Below, one piece after another: positions 28,267-38,937 of a stretch of 64,000 nt of DNA. The stretch spans positions 62,001-126,000 of the forward strand of contig KV454016.1 in assembly GCA_001661245.1 (NCBI GenBank). The letters run 5' to 3'. Position numbers and translations under genes: made by a program. This DNA is from Pachysolen tannophilus NRRL Y-2460. Its lineage: Eukaryota; Ascomycota; Pichiomycetes; Alaninales; Pachysolenaceae. Position 1 is the first letter of the stretch. The number at the start of each line of letters is the position of its first letter. The notes below the pieces were generated by a model. The model did not search any database and was not told the DNA's origin. It worked only from the letters and a program-made list of their open reading frames with translations.

Positions 28267-31200
28267 ATGAGTGATCTCAGTGATGATGAGTTTATTATGA
28301 GTGAAGCAGATGATGACTTTGTATCAGGTGGGAAGAAGGCGCCAAAGGTGAATCTGACAAAGAAGAAACCTTTAAAAGATACAACCAATACTACTAGTGT
28401 ATCAGCTTCAGCGTCAAGTAAGACTTCAGGATCTATTTCTAACTCGGCGGTCTCTAAGAAGAATAAGACTGCTTCAGAACAGTATCAAAAGCTTTCGCAA
28501 TTAGAGCATATTTTGAAGAGACCGGATACTTATGTTGGATCAGTTGAAAAATTTTCAAGTGAGTTGTGGATTTATGATGAAGATACTGAAAGTATGGCTT
28601 TGAAAACGGTTAGTATTGTTCCTGGTTTATTTAAAATATTTGATGAAATCTTGGTTAATGCTGCAGATAATAAAATAAGGGATGCTTCAATGAAGAGAAT
28701 TGATGTTACAATTGATCCAGAGAAAAATTTAATTGAAGTTAAAAATGATGGTAAAGGTATTCCAATTGTAATTCATGAAAAGGAAAAAATTTATATTCCA
28801 GAATTGATTTTTGGTAATTTATTAACATCTTCTAATTATGATGATGATGAGAAAAAAGTTACTGGTGGTAGAAATGGTTATGGTGCAAAATTGGCAAATA
28901 TATTTTCTACTGAATTTACAGTTGAAACTGCTGATAAGACAAAATTATATAAACAAACTTGGAAAGGAAATATGCAAACTGTAGGGAAACCTAAAATTAC
29001 AGATTTGAAAAAACCTACTGAATACACAAAGATTTCATTTTGTCCAGATTTGTCAAAATTTCATATGGAAAAATTAGATGAAGATATTTTAGGTGTCATG
29101 AGACGAAGAGTCTATGATATTTGCGGTTCTGTTAGTGGTGTTGATGTTTCATTGAATGGTAAAAAATTGAAAATAAAAGGTTTCAAACAATATGTTGGGA
29201 TGTACGTTAAAGCTTTAGAAGAAGCCAGAAATCCTACTCCAGCGGTTAAAACTGAAGACGATACTCCACAACCAACTTCTACACCTCCACCTACAATTGT
29301 TCATCAAGTTATTAATGATAGATGGGAAATAGCATTTGCAGTAACCAGTGACTCTTTTAAACAAGTTTCTTTTGTGAATTCTATTGCAACTACTTCAGGT
29401 GGTACTCATGTTAATTATTTAAGCGATATGTTAGTTAAAGAAATTACAGAAGCCGTTAAAAAGAGAAACAAGAAAGCTATCATTAAACCATTTCAAATTA
29501 GAAATAGCATGTTCATATTCATAAACTGTCTTATTGAAAATCCAAGTTTTACCTCTCAAACAAAAGAACAGTTAACTACAAGGCCAAGCCAATTTGGTGG
29601 TAAAAAAATTACAATTCCAGATGAATTTCTTAAAAAAGTTATGAAAACAGAAATTATTGCAAATGCTTTAGAAGCAGCTGCTTCAAATGCTGAAAAGGCA
29701 TTAGCTAGAAGTGATGGTACGAAAAAAAATAGAATTACCAAGTACGTTAAATTGGAAGATGCAAATAAAGCTGGAACGCGTGAAGGTTACAAATCAACTT
29801 TAATTTTAACAGAAGGTGATTCTGCAAAAACTTTGGCCGTTGCTGGGTTGGCTGTTGTAGGAAGAGATTATTATGGATGTTATCCATTAAGAGGAAAAAT
29901 GTTAAATATTAGAGAAGCAGGTATTGATCAAATTATGAAAAATGCTGAAATTCAAGCAATCAAAGAAATTATGGGTTTGAAACAAAGTGTTGTTTATGAT
30001 TCTCAAAAAGTTAAAGACTTACGTTATGGTCATATTATGATTATGACGGATCAGGATACCGATGGTTCTCATATTAAAGGTCTTATCATTAATTTTTTGA
30101 CTTCTTTCAAAGGATTATTGAATGTTCCTGGATTCTTGTTAGATTTCATGACACCAATTGTTAAAGTTACCATTTCTGGTAAAAACAAAAGGGTACTTTC
30201 ATTTTATAACATGCCAGAATATGAAAAATGGAGAGAAACTGAGGGTAAAACGTGTTCCTGGAAACAAAAGTACTACAAAGGTTTGGGTACATCTTCTCAA
30301 CAAGAAGCTAGAGAATATTTTTCTAATTTAGATCGTCACTTAAAGGAATTCCATTCTTTACAAGGTAATGATGATGCTAATATTGATCTAGCTTTCAGTA
30401 AAAAAAGAGCTGATGATAGAAAAGAATGGCTTAGAGGTTTTCAACCCGGTACCCATTTAGATCCAACGTTGAAAGAGGTTTACATATCAGAATTTATTAA
30501 CAAAGAGTTAATTTTGTTTTCAATGGCTGATAATATTAGGTCAATTCCTTCTGTTTTAGATGGTTTTAAGCCAGGGCAAAGAAAAGTGTTGTTTGCTTGT
30601 TTTAAAAGAAATTTGATAAACGATATTAAAGTTTCTGAATTGGCAGGTTTTGTCTCAGAAAAGACCGGATATCACCATGGTGAGCAATCTTTAGTTCAAA
30701 CTATTATTGGTTTAGCGCAAGATTTTGTGGGTTCAAACAATATCTACTTATTAATGCCTAATGGTTCTTTTGGTACTAGAGCTACTGGAGGTAAAGATGC
30801 ATCTGCTGCAAGATATATTTTCACAGAACTATCTAAGATCACCCCATTCATTTTTAATTCTGATGATAATGCATTATACTCTTATGTTCAGGATGATGAG
30901 CAAACAGTTGAGCCTGAATGGTACTTGCCAGTTATTCCAATGATTTTGGTAAATGGTGCAGATGGTATTGGAACTGGTTGGAGTACAAATATTCCAAATT
31001 ACAACCCATTAGATCTTACCAAAAACATCAAGCATTTAATGAATGACGAAGAAATAGAAGATATGATTCCTTGGTACCGTGGATGGGAAGGTAATATTGA
31101 GCCAAATGGTCCTGATAAGTATAAGATGACTGGTGTCATAACACAGATTGATGATAATACTTTAGTAATCACGGAATTGCCAGTGAAAATGTGGATTAAC

Positions 31201-32877
31201 AGTATGAAAGAATTTTTGTTGCTTGGACTTTCTGGTAATGAAAAAACAAAACCTTGGATTGAAGATATGACCGAAGAGCATGGCGTGGGTATTAAGTTTG
31301 TAGTTACCTTGAGTGATCTTGAAATGAAAAAAACTCATGAAATTGGCGTTTACGAGAGATTTAAATTAAATCAATCTGTTAGTTTGAGCAATATGGTTGC
31401 ATTTGATCCTAATGGTAGAATTAAAAAATATGAATCAGCTGAAGAGATTTTAAGAGATTATTATTTTATTAGACTAGAATTTTATCAAAAGAGAAAAGAT
31501 CATTTGTCAGAAGATTTGAGTAACCAATTGGAAAGATTATCAGCTCAAGCCAGATTCATCAAATTAATCATTGATGGATCATTAGTAATCAGTAACAGAA
31601 AAAAAGTCGATATTATTGATGATTTGATAGAATTGGAATTTCCAAAACTCGGTTCTAATGGAAAGATGATCAAAGTTGAAAATTCAGATACAGCAGTTAC
31701 TCAAGACGACATTGCAGTTGCAGAAGAAGAGGAAGAAGAGGTAGAAGAACTAGAAGGTGTTGAAGGGGCTGTTATCAATAAACGGTCAATCTTATCTTCA
31801 TACGACTACTTGTTGAATTTACCTATTTACAATTTGACTTTTGAAAAATATCAAAAATTGTTAGAGGAACAAAAGAAAAAAGAAGATGTTTTGATCACAT
31901 TATTAAAAAAATCAGCAAAAGATTTGTGGTCTGAAGATCTCGAAAAATTTGAAGAACAATATGCAAAATTCTTAGAACAGGATGAAGAAAAAAAGAACTC
32001 ATTGATTCCTGATAAAGTTTCTGGAAAAAAGAAAGGCAAACGGAAGTTCAAGACAGATACTTCCGCTACTTCTGCTACTTCAAAGAAAGTCAAACCCAAC
32101 ACAAACTCTAAAGTTAAAAAGGAAAGTTCTGTTGAACCTAATAAGTTACCTAAACAAAAGCAGTCAACGTTGCCGATTTCTTCAGCGGTAAAGAAGGAAG
32201 AAGTTAAAAGCGAAAAGCCCAGATTTCCATCAGTTTTCGGGAGATCTAACACAATATTTGGCTCACCCAAGACTTCAAAAGCGCCTAATTCAAGTACCAA
32301 AAAGAACGATGATATCCTAAAACCAGAAGAAATAACAAGTTATTTCAATATAGACTCCGATGATGATGATTTGAAAGATATTAGATCTTCTTCTAACTCT
32401 GGTTCGACTTCTAAAAATCCAACGTCATCGCTGTTTGTCATAAGTGATGATGACGATGATGAAAATAATCGGTCATTACTCAAAGCTGCTTCGACTTTAT
32501 CAAAAAGTAAATTCAGTTTTGACAGCAGTGATGAAGAAGTAGAATCTACACCAGTTCCAAAAACCAGCATTCCTAAAAATAATAAGATTAAAAATGATCC
32601 TGTAAATCAAAAGAAACCGACAGTAAAGAAACCAAATGCTAAGAGTTTGAAGTCATCAACACAAAAAGAAAGTGAAAGTGACCTTGAAATGCTTGATTCA
32701 TCTGAAGCTACACCAGAACCGGTTTCAAGACCAAGGAGGGCAGTTAAGGCTGGCTCTAAAAAAGTTAACACCTATAAATTTTCGGACGACGAGGACGAAG
32801 ATGAAAATGATGAAGACGAAGAAGAAGATGATGATGTTGAAGAAATTGATGATGATAGTGACGACTACTATGAATAG
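28267..32877 (+). CDS. TOP2: DNA topoisomerase II
   Basis: 1536 aa (yeast 1428). This type IIA enzyme passes one duplex through another to untangle and condense chromosomes. The order is acidic N-tail, GHKL ATPase (LVNAADNKIRD, GRNGYGAKLANIFS), transducer (QTKEQLTTRP), TOPRIM (EGDSAKTLAVAG, MTDQDTDGSHIKG), then winged helix with catalytic Tyr850 in GGKDASAARYIFTEL. The DNA-gate domain follows, and then a long C-terminal tail (about 1230-1536) with Lys-rich NLS-like and Asp/Glu/Ser-rich stretches (DDEDEDENDEDEEEDDDVEE) typical of CK2-phosphorylated tails. ATG 28267 gives MSDLSDDEF, the usual acidic start. Confidence 0.98.
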   Translation: MSDLSDDEFIMSEADDDFVSGGKKAPKVNLTKKKPLKDTTNTTSVSASASSKTSGSISNSAVSKKNKTASEQYQKLSQLEHILKRPDTYVGSVEKFSSELWIYDEDTESMALKTVSIVPGLFKIFDEILVNAADNKIRDASMKRIDVTIDPEKNLIEVKNDGKGIPIVIHEKEKIYIPELIFGNLLTSSNYDDDEKKVTGGRNGYGAKLANIFSTEFTVETADKTKLYKQTWKGNMQTVGKPKITDLKKPTEYTKISFCPDLSKFHMEKLDEDILGVMRRRVYDICGSVSGVDVSLNGKKLKIKGFKQYVGMYVKALEEARNPTPAVKTEDDTPQPTSTPPPTIVHQVINDRWEIAFAVTSDSFKQVSFVNSIATTSGGTHVNYLSDMLVKEITEAVKKRNKKAIIKPFQIRNSMFIFINCLIENPSFTSQTKEQLTTRPSQFGGKKITIPDEFLKKVMKTEIIANALEAAASNAEKALARSDGTKKNRITKYVKLEDANKAGTREGYKSTLILTEGDSAKTLAVAGLAVVGRDYYGCYPLRGKMLNIREAGIDQIMKNAEIQAIKEIMGLKQSVVYDSQKVKDLRYGHIMIMTDQDTDGSHIKGLIINFLTSFKGLLNVPGFLLDFMTPIVKVTISGKNKRVLSFYNMPEYEKWRETEGKTCSWKQKYYKGLGTSSQQEAREYFSNLDRHLKEFHSLQGNDDANIDLAFSKKRADDRKEWLRGFQPGTHLDPTLKEVYISEFINKELILFSMADNIRSIPSVLDGFKPGQRKVLFACFKRNLINDIKVSELAGFVSEKTGYHHGEQSLVQTIIGLAQDFVGSNNIYLLMPNGSFGTRATGGKDASAARYIFTELSKITPFIFNSDDNALYSYVQDDEQTVEPEWYLPVIPMILVNGADGIGTGWSTNIPNYNPLDLTKNIKHLMNDEEIEDMIPWYRGWEGNIEPNGPDKYKMTGVITQIDDNTLVITELPVKMWINSMKEFLLLGLSGNEKTKPWIEDMTEEHGVGIKFVVTLSDLEMKKTHEIGVYERFKLNQSVSLSNMVAFDPNGRIKKYESAEEILRDYYFIRLEFYQKRKDHLSEDLSNQLERLSAQARFIKLIIDGSLVISNRKKVDIIDDLIELEFPKLGSNGKMIKVENSDTAVTQDDIAVAEEEEEEVEELEGVEGAVINKRSILSSYDYLLNLPIYNLTFEKYQKLLEEQKKKEDVLITLLKKSAKDLWSEDLEKFEEQYAKFLEQDEEKKNSLIPDKVSGKKKGKRKFKTDTSATSATSKKVKPNTNSKVKKESSVEPNKLPKQKQSTLPISSAVKKEEVKSEKPRFPSVFGRSNTIFGSPKTSKAPNSSTKKNDDILKPEEITSYFNIDSDDDDLKDIRSSSNSGSTSKNPTSSLFVISDDDDDENNRSLLKAASTLSKSKFSFDSSDEEVESTPVPKTSIPKNNKIKNDPVNQKKPTVKKPNAKSLKSSTQKESESDLEMLDSSEATPEPVSRPRRAVKAGSKKVNTYKFSDDEDEDENDEDEEEDDDVEEIDDDSDDYYE

Positions 32878-33024
32878 AAAGGCAATAGAGTAATGCTTCA
32901 TAAATTTATATTTTGTTTTTATCGTTTTAATATAAAATGTAGAGACTATAATTTACCTGTAATTCTAAAACTTTTTATTATACCCAAGTTCATTTTCATA
33001 TACATCAATTTATGAATCTAAAGT

Positions 33025-35820
33025 CTATATATTCTTTTTATCCTTAGCCTTAACATCGCCATCATCACTCACATCGACATCACCCAATAAAATATTAGAT
33101 CCTACCTCAATAATAATAATAAATAAACTACTCAATATTCCGATGCAATAATTAGAAATTGTTAAACCAATGTCTAACCAACTTCCAGTGGTCTTTACCA
33201 AATAGAAAAAGTTCAAACTTAAAAGTTCCGATGTACTTATCAATAATGAACTTATTGAATAGTTAGCCAATTGTAATTTATGATTCATAATACCAATACC
33301 AACGGAAAGTAGCATATAAGGTATTATTAATTTAATCATTAGTAATGCGCCCATTAGAAATGGTGAAAAAATTGGTATTAATCTGTAAACCGATTCCAAT
33401 GAAAATGCACTAATTGAAGCAATATTACCTGTACCGAAAAATGCAATTTGTAAAAAGAAAAAATTGATAACAGATATTCTAACTAACTGAACATTATCTT
33501 GATTTTCAGTGACATCACTTTTAAACTTGCTTTCTAATAATATGAATTGATATATTAATAAGCTGAAAAAACAATAAAATCTGCTTTCAAATGATATTGT
33601 TAAAATATTGAAAATCGGAGCAAATGTTAAAAATAACATTAACATTTTCACTTTATAATTCTTTGGTATATTTAATCTCGAATGTTGTATAATTGGTAAT
33701 ATAATTAATGAATTTACAATGATACCCCAGTTTAAAAACTGTGTCACTTTAGAAAGACCTGTTTTAGCTTGTAAAGAAACCACTGCATCTGTAGTGGTTT
33801 TGATCGATGCAACTAATAGTAATATTTGTAAAATAATAGATCTTTTAAATGGAAAATATTCATGAGAATTGAAATTTTTTTGCAAACGAACATATCCAAC
33901 TATTGAAATAATTGTCATTAATAAACCACCTAAAATTATTTGAAATAAACTTTCTTCTTTAACAGCATCATAAGTAGTGAAAATACTCATATTAAAACAA
34001 GTAAAACCCCATAAAATTTTTTGAATAATTGAGATATTACTTCTTGTATTTAAAAACAATGGATAAAATGCTAATATGATAAACATTATTGTAAACACAT
34101 TTCTATCGAAAAACCCATAAACGGTACCTTCATAAAGTATTATAATTGATGAAATTATTAAAATTTTTTGGAAAAAAGATATATTTATGAAAAATAATCT
34201 TGTACCTTTTGTTAATTTTGAGAAATTACTAGTTATATTTTGGAAGAAATAAATTGGGAATAACAAGTACATGTAATAATTGAAAGGTGAATTTTGATAA
34301 TATAATAAACAACTTAATGAAGTTAGTAAAAATCCGAAAAATAAATAATTTAATAATGAAGTATTTGAATTTTTTTCATCTTTTAATATAAAATGTTGTA
34401 AAAAATTTAAAAATGAATAAATGATCCAACCAACAAATCCTAATGTGACAATACTTCTTAATAATAACCAATTATAAGTTGTTAAATAGTATAATCCATC
34501 TAAAGTAACTTTTATTAAAGATTTAACCAAATCTATAGCCAGAGCTTCATATTCTTTATTTCCTTCCTCTACAAAATTAATTAATTTTTCAATTTCCAGT
34601 TTCCGTTCTTCAATTGATATTTCAACAAATTTTGAATATGGTTTAAAATTCAATTGAGTTTTCATCAATTCTGCTTCTTTAACCAAATATTGTTCTAATA
34701 TAGCTTTTGCATTTTGATATAAAGATTTTAATTTTTGTTCTTCCGAAGTATCTAAATAATCTAATGGTAATTCACCTACTGAATTTGAAGCATAATTAAT
34801 TCCAATCAAATTTGAAATTAAAGATGCAATATCTGCTTGATTAACATCATTTCTCTTTATATGATGTAAATCCCAAGAATTTGTATAATCATCATAAATT
34901 GGATCATTTAAAATGACAGGTTTTTTAATACCACTTCCCCAACAAATTAAAGGTGTTCTTGTATTATTTGGATGACCATCACCATGAGATCCAAAAGCAC
35001 TCATACCATGATCTGCAGTGAAAATAAATGCACTATTATCATCTTGGAAAAAATCATGAATTTTAGGTATTAATTTTGATAATTCAGTATCTATATATTT
35101 TAAATTATCATAATATTCCAGTGAATAAGGTTTATAACTATGACCTGCTGTATCTAAACCTAATAAATGTAAGAAAAAAATATTTCCATCTTGTTTAATT
35201 TCTTTCATTAATTTAAAATCATTACTAGCATTATTAAAAAGTGAATATAAATGATCAAATACAAATTTATCCAATTCAATTGAAGATTTACTAAAATCTT
35301 CAAATTCATGACCATACATCCAAGTATCAATTTTATTTGAATCACTTGCTCCAGCTTTAAACATTGGTAAAATATCTGGTGAACCAAATGAATAAGTATG
35401 TGTTGATTGATTTAAAGTACTATCAAAATCAACAGGATTTTCTTTCCAACCTTTTGTTACAGCAGATACATCTTCATAAAAACCTGCAATCATAGCAACA
35501 TGACCTGGTCTAGATTCAGTTGGCATTCTGGTATGAGATATTCCATAAGTACCTTCATTAAGTACAATATTTCTTAAAAATGGAGCTAAAAATTCTTCTT
35601 TACCACTTGTTGGATGATGAATTAAATCAAAAGTTGTATCCGCCCTTAACCCATCTCCAACTATAAGAAATAACCTCTTAGCAGGTGCAGAATCCGTTGA
35701 TTTAAAATGTCTCATACCATGAACTAATGGCGATACAAAATAAATATCAAAAATCGACCATAAATAAAATAAATGAAATATAATCCCAATTACTAAAAAA
35801 ATTAACCTCTTTGAATTCAT
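33025..35820 (-). CDS. MCD4: GPI ethanolamine-phosphate transferase 1
   Basis: 931 aa (yeast 919). It adds ethanolamine phosphate to the first mannose of the GPI precursor in the ER lumen. TM1 is at residues 5-27. A luminal alkaline-phosphatase-superfamily domain follows: LFLIVGDGLRADTTFDLIHH (metal Asp, nucleophile Thr), TRMPTESRPGHVAMIAGFYE, LGLDTAGHSYKP and FTADHGMSAFGSHGDGHPNN. From about 450 to the C-terminus are some 13-15 membrane segments. The protein ends in Lys/Asp-rich KAKDKKNI, with lysines close to the end compatible with ER retrieval. The frame is intact, and the 3' end faces TOP2 over 147 bp. Confidence 0.96.
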   Translation of the reverse strand: MNSKRLIFLVIGIIFHLFYLWSIFDIYFVSPLVHGMRHFKSTDSAPAKRLFLIVGDGLRADTTFDLIHHPTSGKEEFLAPFLRNIVLNEGTYGISHTRMPTESRPGHVAMIAGFYEDVSAVTKGWKENPVDFDSTLNQSTHTYSFGSPDILPMFKAGASDSNKIDTWMYGHEFEDFSKSSIELDKFVFDHLYSLFNNASNDFKLMKEIKQDGNIFFLHLLGLDTAGHSYKPYSLEYYDNLKYIDTELSKLIPKIHDFFQDDNSAFIFTADHGMSAFGSHGDGHPNNTRTPLICWGSGIKKPVILNDPIYDDYTNSWDLHHIKRNDVNQADIASLISNLIGINYASNSVGELPLDYLDTSEEQKLKSLYQNAKAILEQYLVKEAELMKTQLNFKPYSKFVEISIEERKLEIEKLINFVEEGNKEYEALAIDLVKSLIKVTLDGLYYLTTYNWLLLRSIVTLGFVGWIIYSFLNFLQHFILKDEKNSNTSLLNYLFFGFLLTSLSCLLYYQNSPFNYYMYLLFPIYFFQNITSNFSKLTKGTRLFFINISFFQKILIISSIIILYEGTVYGFFDRNVFTIMFIILAFYPLFLNTRSNISIIQKILWGFTCFNMSIFTTYDAVKEESLFQIILGGLLMTIISIVGYVRLQKNFNSHEYFPFKRSIILQILLLVASIKTTTDAVVSLQAKTGLSKVTQFLNWGIIVNSLIILPIIQHSRLNIPKNYKVKMLMLFLTFAPIFNILTISFESRFYCFFSLLIYQFILLESKFKSDVTENQDNVQLVRISVINFFFLQIAFFGTGNIASISAFSLESVYRLIPIFSPFLMGALLMIKLIIPYMLLSVGIGIMNHKLQLANYSISSLLISTSELLSLNFFYLVKTTGSWLDIGLTISNYCIGILSSLFIIIIEVGSNILLGDVDVSDDGDVKAKDKKNI

Positions 35821-36024
35821 TCTTTATCCCACTTGTAATTCTTGATCTTTACTTTACAATTTAACTTAACCGCCATAGGGGGAAAAAAAAACACAATACT
35901 TCTTTTTAATTAATTAATTAATTATTTATTTATATATTTACTATTAAAAATAAAGCAAAAAAAAAAAGTTATTGATTGTTCAGTGATTATAAAAAAGAGT
36001 TTCCGTTTTAGGAAATAGGAAAGA

Positions 36025-36990
36025 TCATATGTTGTAGTCTTTTAATATACCTTTCATATGAGTATTTGTTAATTTAACTCTTCTTGGTTTTTTCAATTTC
36101 TTTGATTCTGTTCCTATTGGTTTTTTCTTTGTTAGAGGACCCATACTTGTTGGTTTTAAACCATTTTCATTTAATTTTATTTGTAAAGAATCACCTTCTG
36201 GTAATTTTATATGAGACCACATATTAACAAATTCTTCATCAATAAGACCAACTTCACCTCCTAAATTGGGGAAGACTAATCTTGCTGCATTTTCCTTTTT
36301 CTTTCTCAATACAATGACTTTATGTTGTTTTTCTAATTCATTTACAGAATCCATACATCCATTCCAACCATCTTTTAATTCTTTTATAGATATACCTTTA
36401 AAAATTGGTTGTGATCTTAAAAAACCAAGTAAATCTGCAGAAGATCTTATATTATGTAAAGACATATATTCAATCATTCCAGTATGTGGATCATATTTGA
36501 TTCTATCAATATTACTCAAAAGTGGGAGTAAATTAGTTGTAACATCAGCAGATAAATAATCTTCTAATTTAGATACAGGTATTGAATAATCTTGACTCTT
36601 GATAAATTCAACCGCCAAATGCAACTGTGTGGATAATTGTGATCCACTCACTGATAAAGTAGGTTTTTGTCTCTTATTACCATTACTATTACTATTACCA
36701 TTATTATTTAAATTATTGCCACTTCCAGAATGATAATTTTGTTCATCCACATTACCACTACTCCTTTTCAATGATTCCTGATGCTTTTTTATTGGTGATT
36801 TCGTCGATTTAGATCCTAAACTACCAGAATTAGCAACTCCCAATAATGATGTTGTTGTACTAGTACTTGCAGAAGGAACTGAATTTAAACTTGATGAACT
36901 TGCAGAAGAAACAACTCTTCGCTGAGAAGGTACACTAGAATTCTTGATCCGTTGCTTGAAATTACTCAACTGCTTCTCCAAATCAGACAT
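36025..36990 (-). CDS. TFA2: TFIIE small (beta) subunit
   Basis: 321 aa (yeast Tfa2 328). With Tfa1 it recruits and regulates TFIIH at RNA polymerase II promoters. ATG 36990 (MSDLEKQLSNFKQRIKN) begins a Ser/Asn-rich N-tail. Two winged-helix domains follow (about 118-190, including TQLHLAVEFIKSQDYSIPVS and DPHTGMIEYMSLHNIRSSAD; and about 190-255). A basic C-terminal helix region follows (KKKPIGTESKKLKKPRRVK) and the tail is HMKGILKDY. The C-terminal KPRRVKLTNTHMKGIL is the part I recognise most firmly. Confidence 0.9.
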   Translation of the reverse strand: MSDLEKQLSNFKQRIKNSSVPSQRRVVSSASSSSLNSVPSASTSTTTSLLGVANSGSLGSKSTKSPIKKHQESLKRSSGNVDEQNYHSGSGNNLNNNGNSNSNGNKRQKPTLSVSGSQLSTQLHLAVEFIKSQDYSIPVSKLEDYLSADVTTNLLPLLSNIDRIKYDPHTGMIEYMSLHNIRSSADLLGFLRSQPIFKGISIKELKDGWNGCMDSVNELEKQHKVIVLRKKKENAARLVFPNLGGEVGLIDEEFVNMWSHIKLPEGDSLQIKLNENGLKPTSMGPLTKKKPIGTESKKLKKPRRVKLTNTHMKGILKDYNI

Positions 36991-37195
36991 ATTACCCAAT
37001 AGAAATAAACCAAAAAAAAGGAAATAAATAAAAAAACCACCACCACAATAGTACCAAATAATACTTAATTATAATATATATTCAGTATTATCAACTGCTA
37101 CCTATTACCTTTATTTTCAACCTTTCTACTTTCCTACACTTCTACAGACCATTTTATTTTCACCTATTTTTTTGGCAGATTTGATTTTAAATATT

Positions 37196-37236
37196 TCACG
37201 TGACAATTGTTTTACCGATCTATTTATTGACACGTG
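37196..37236. promoter_or_regulatory. Two CACGTG E-boxes upstream of TFA2
   Basis: TCACGTGA at 37196-37203 and CACGTG at 37231-37236, about 210-245 bp upstream of TFA2. The first is the Cbf1 (CDEI-type) palindrome, and Pho4-type factors could also bind. Confidence 0.45.
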
Positions 37237-38738
37237 TTACTGTGCCTTTTTGCACGACAATTCTAGTATATTTGGCAGATATTGACGGATTTCACAGATT
37301 TGATTTATTTTGACAGATTTTTGAATAAAACACGGTAAAGTCACGGGCAAAAAAGAACGAAAAAAATTTTTTTTTTTAATAGAAAAAAATCGGTTTACGT
37401 ATACGTAATAAATTAGTTATTTGTTTTATTAACTAAATGAACATTTTTTTACAAATAGGAAAATATTTAAAAAAAAGGGGAACGTTTCCAATGATTTTAC
37501 TGACAGGTTTCAGTTATGCTTTATTTATTTTCCAAACTTCTGAGTAGTAACCATTTGTTGGAAGCTTTTCCCTTTTGTTCAAAGAGTAAAACTCTGAAAA
37601 AAAAAAAGATTTTTTAATTTTTTTTTTTTTAAAGAATTCAGCTTTAAAACCATCGCCGTTGTGAGGTTGCCGTCGTGGCTTACTGGTTACGAGTCTGGCT
37701 GATCCATGAAATGGTGATGACCTAAAGTCTGATACATTATAATATACTCTTATATATATGAGTATGTTTGTTTGTGTGCTATTAGTTGTGAAGCGCCGAC
37801 ACTACCTTTTGTTTTTTTTTCTTTTACTCTTTGTATTATCTGAACTCCGAAAGTAATATATGGCCAAGCGAAAGTACGAATTTAAACATGCCTCTATGTA
37901 ATACTTGACTCCACAATCAGTATCATATCGGGTCATATATTATTATTATTACATTTGACTTGAAGAAGAAAGAAAAAAAAAATCATTCTTTGTCTTGCTT
38001 TTCCTATATTTCCCATAATTTCTTGCTTCGGCGAACAAATAATCTCGGAAACCTAAACACTAAAAAGTAACACTATTTTTTTATTTTTTTAATTTTCTTT
38101 TTTTATGCCTTATCGTAATACCAAAATAAATAATTGTGTGATTACTAGTTTCAAACTTACATATTAAAGTTTTTTCATGTTCCAGTATTTGAGACACATG
38201 ATAATCCTTTTGGACTCTAACTAATTATGGAGACGGACAAATGGCCACAGTCTTAACTTTACTTTACTGTCTATTAATTTTTTAGAAAAAATCCGTGCAG
38301 TCGTGTAACGAGTAGCGAGTAATGACGAAAGAGGAAATTATTTCATAATAAGTTGGTTTATAAAACAATGGAAAAGGTGCATATATGTATTAATGTGTGG
38401 GGGAGAACAAACAATGTTACATTCATTAATACTGCAAAAAATGAATGAATTGTAATTGAAAAATATATATGATGTGATATACAAATAGGTAGAATCGGCA
38501 AATATTTAATCTTTATTTTTTTGCTTTCAATATAAGAAGTTAATTGTTATTTTTTTTTTTCGGGGGATTTTCTTTTTTCTTTTTTTTTTTTTTTCGACGT
38601 AAAAAGAAAAAAAAAGAAAGTTAATTTAAACGTACGTTTATGCAAGGTTTCGAATGACCTTTTTATGGGTTTTCCATCTATTATTACGCTTTCATTTAAT
38701 ATTCTGCTTGTATTTTATCAATCTAGTCTGGATGATTA

Positions 38739-38778
38739 TATCCTGCAATAGGATAGATAGCATCATGCTGAATGCTAT
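38739..38778. promoter_or_regulatory. Two adjacent perfect dyads upstream of the JEN gene
   Basis: TATCCT-gcaat-AGGATA (38739-38755) is followed at once by ATAGCAT-catgctga-ATGCTAT (38757-38778). They lie ~160 bp upstream of the ATG and upstream of the TATA-like element, so they are more likely DNA sites than RNA hairpins. Confidence 0.45.
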
Positions 38779-38937
38779 ACTACTACTTTCTTGTAAAGAT
38801 ATTTCTTGAGAAATAAAAATTATAATAATGTATATAAATAAACGTAGGATGTACTCTTTTTTTAACATTATTTTTTTTTGGGTATTACAATTTTGTCTTG
38901 TAATAATAATAGAAAAACCAATTATAAGATTTTTACA

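Larger units (their letters stand above)
36991..38937. other. 1.95-kb intergenic region between TFA2 and the JEN gene
   Basis: No ORF of note. From left to right: two CACGTG boxes (37197-37202, 37231-37236); several CAGATTTGATTT/GGCAGAT repeats (37175-37320); a TACGTATACGTA dyad (37396-37407); a GC-richer patch at 37650-37735; a stem-loop ATACTC/GAGTAT (37745-37766); paired dyads at 38739-38778; and a TATA-like TATATAAAT near 38831. The length suits a heavily regulated carboxylate-transporter promoter. An unrecognised ncRNA in the GC-richer patch cannot be excluded. Confidence 0.55.

Noticed and set aside
37672-37732. Possible tRNA with A-box-like TGGCTTACTGG
   Set aside because: The D-arm can pair, but there is no anticodon stem, no B box (GGTTCRANNCC) and no acceptor complement. 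Kept only as an unexplained GC-richer patch.
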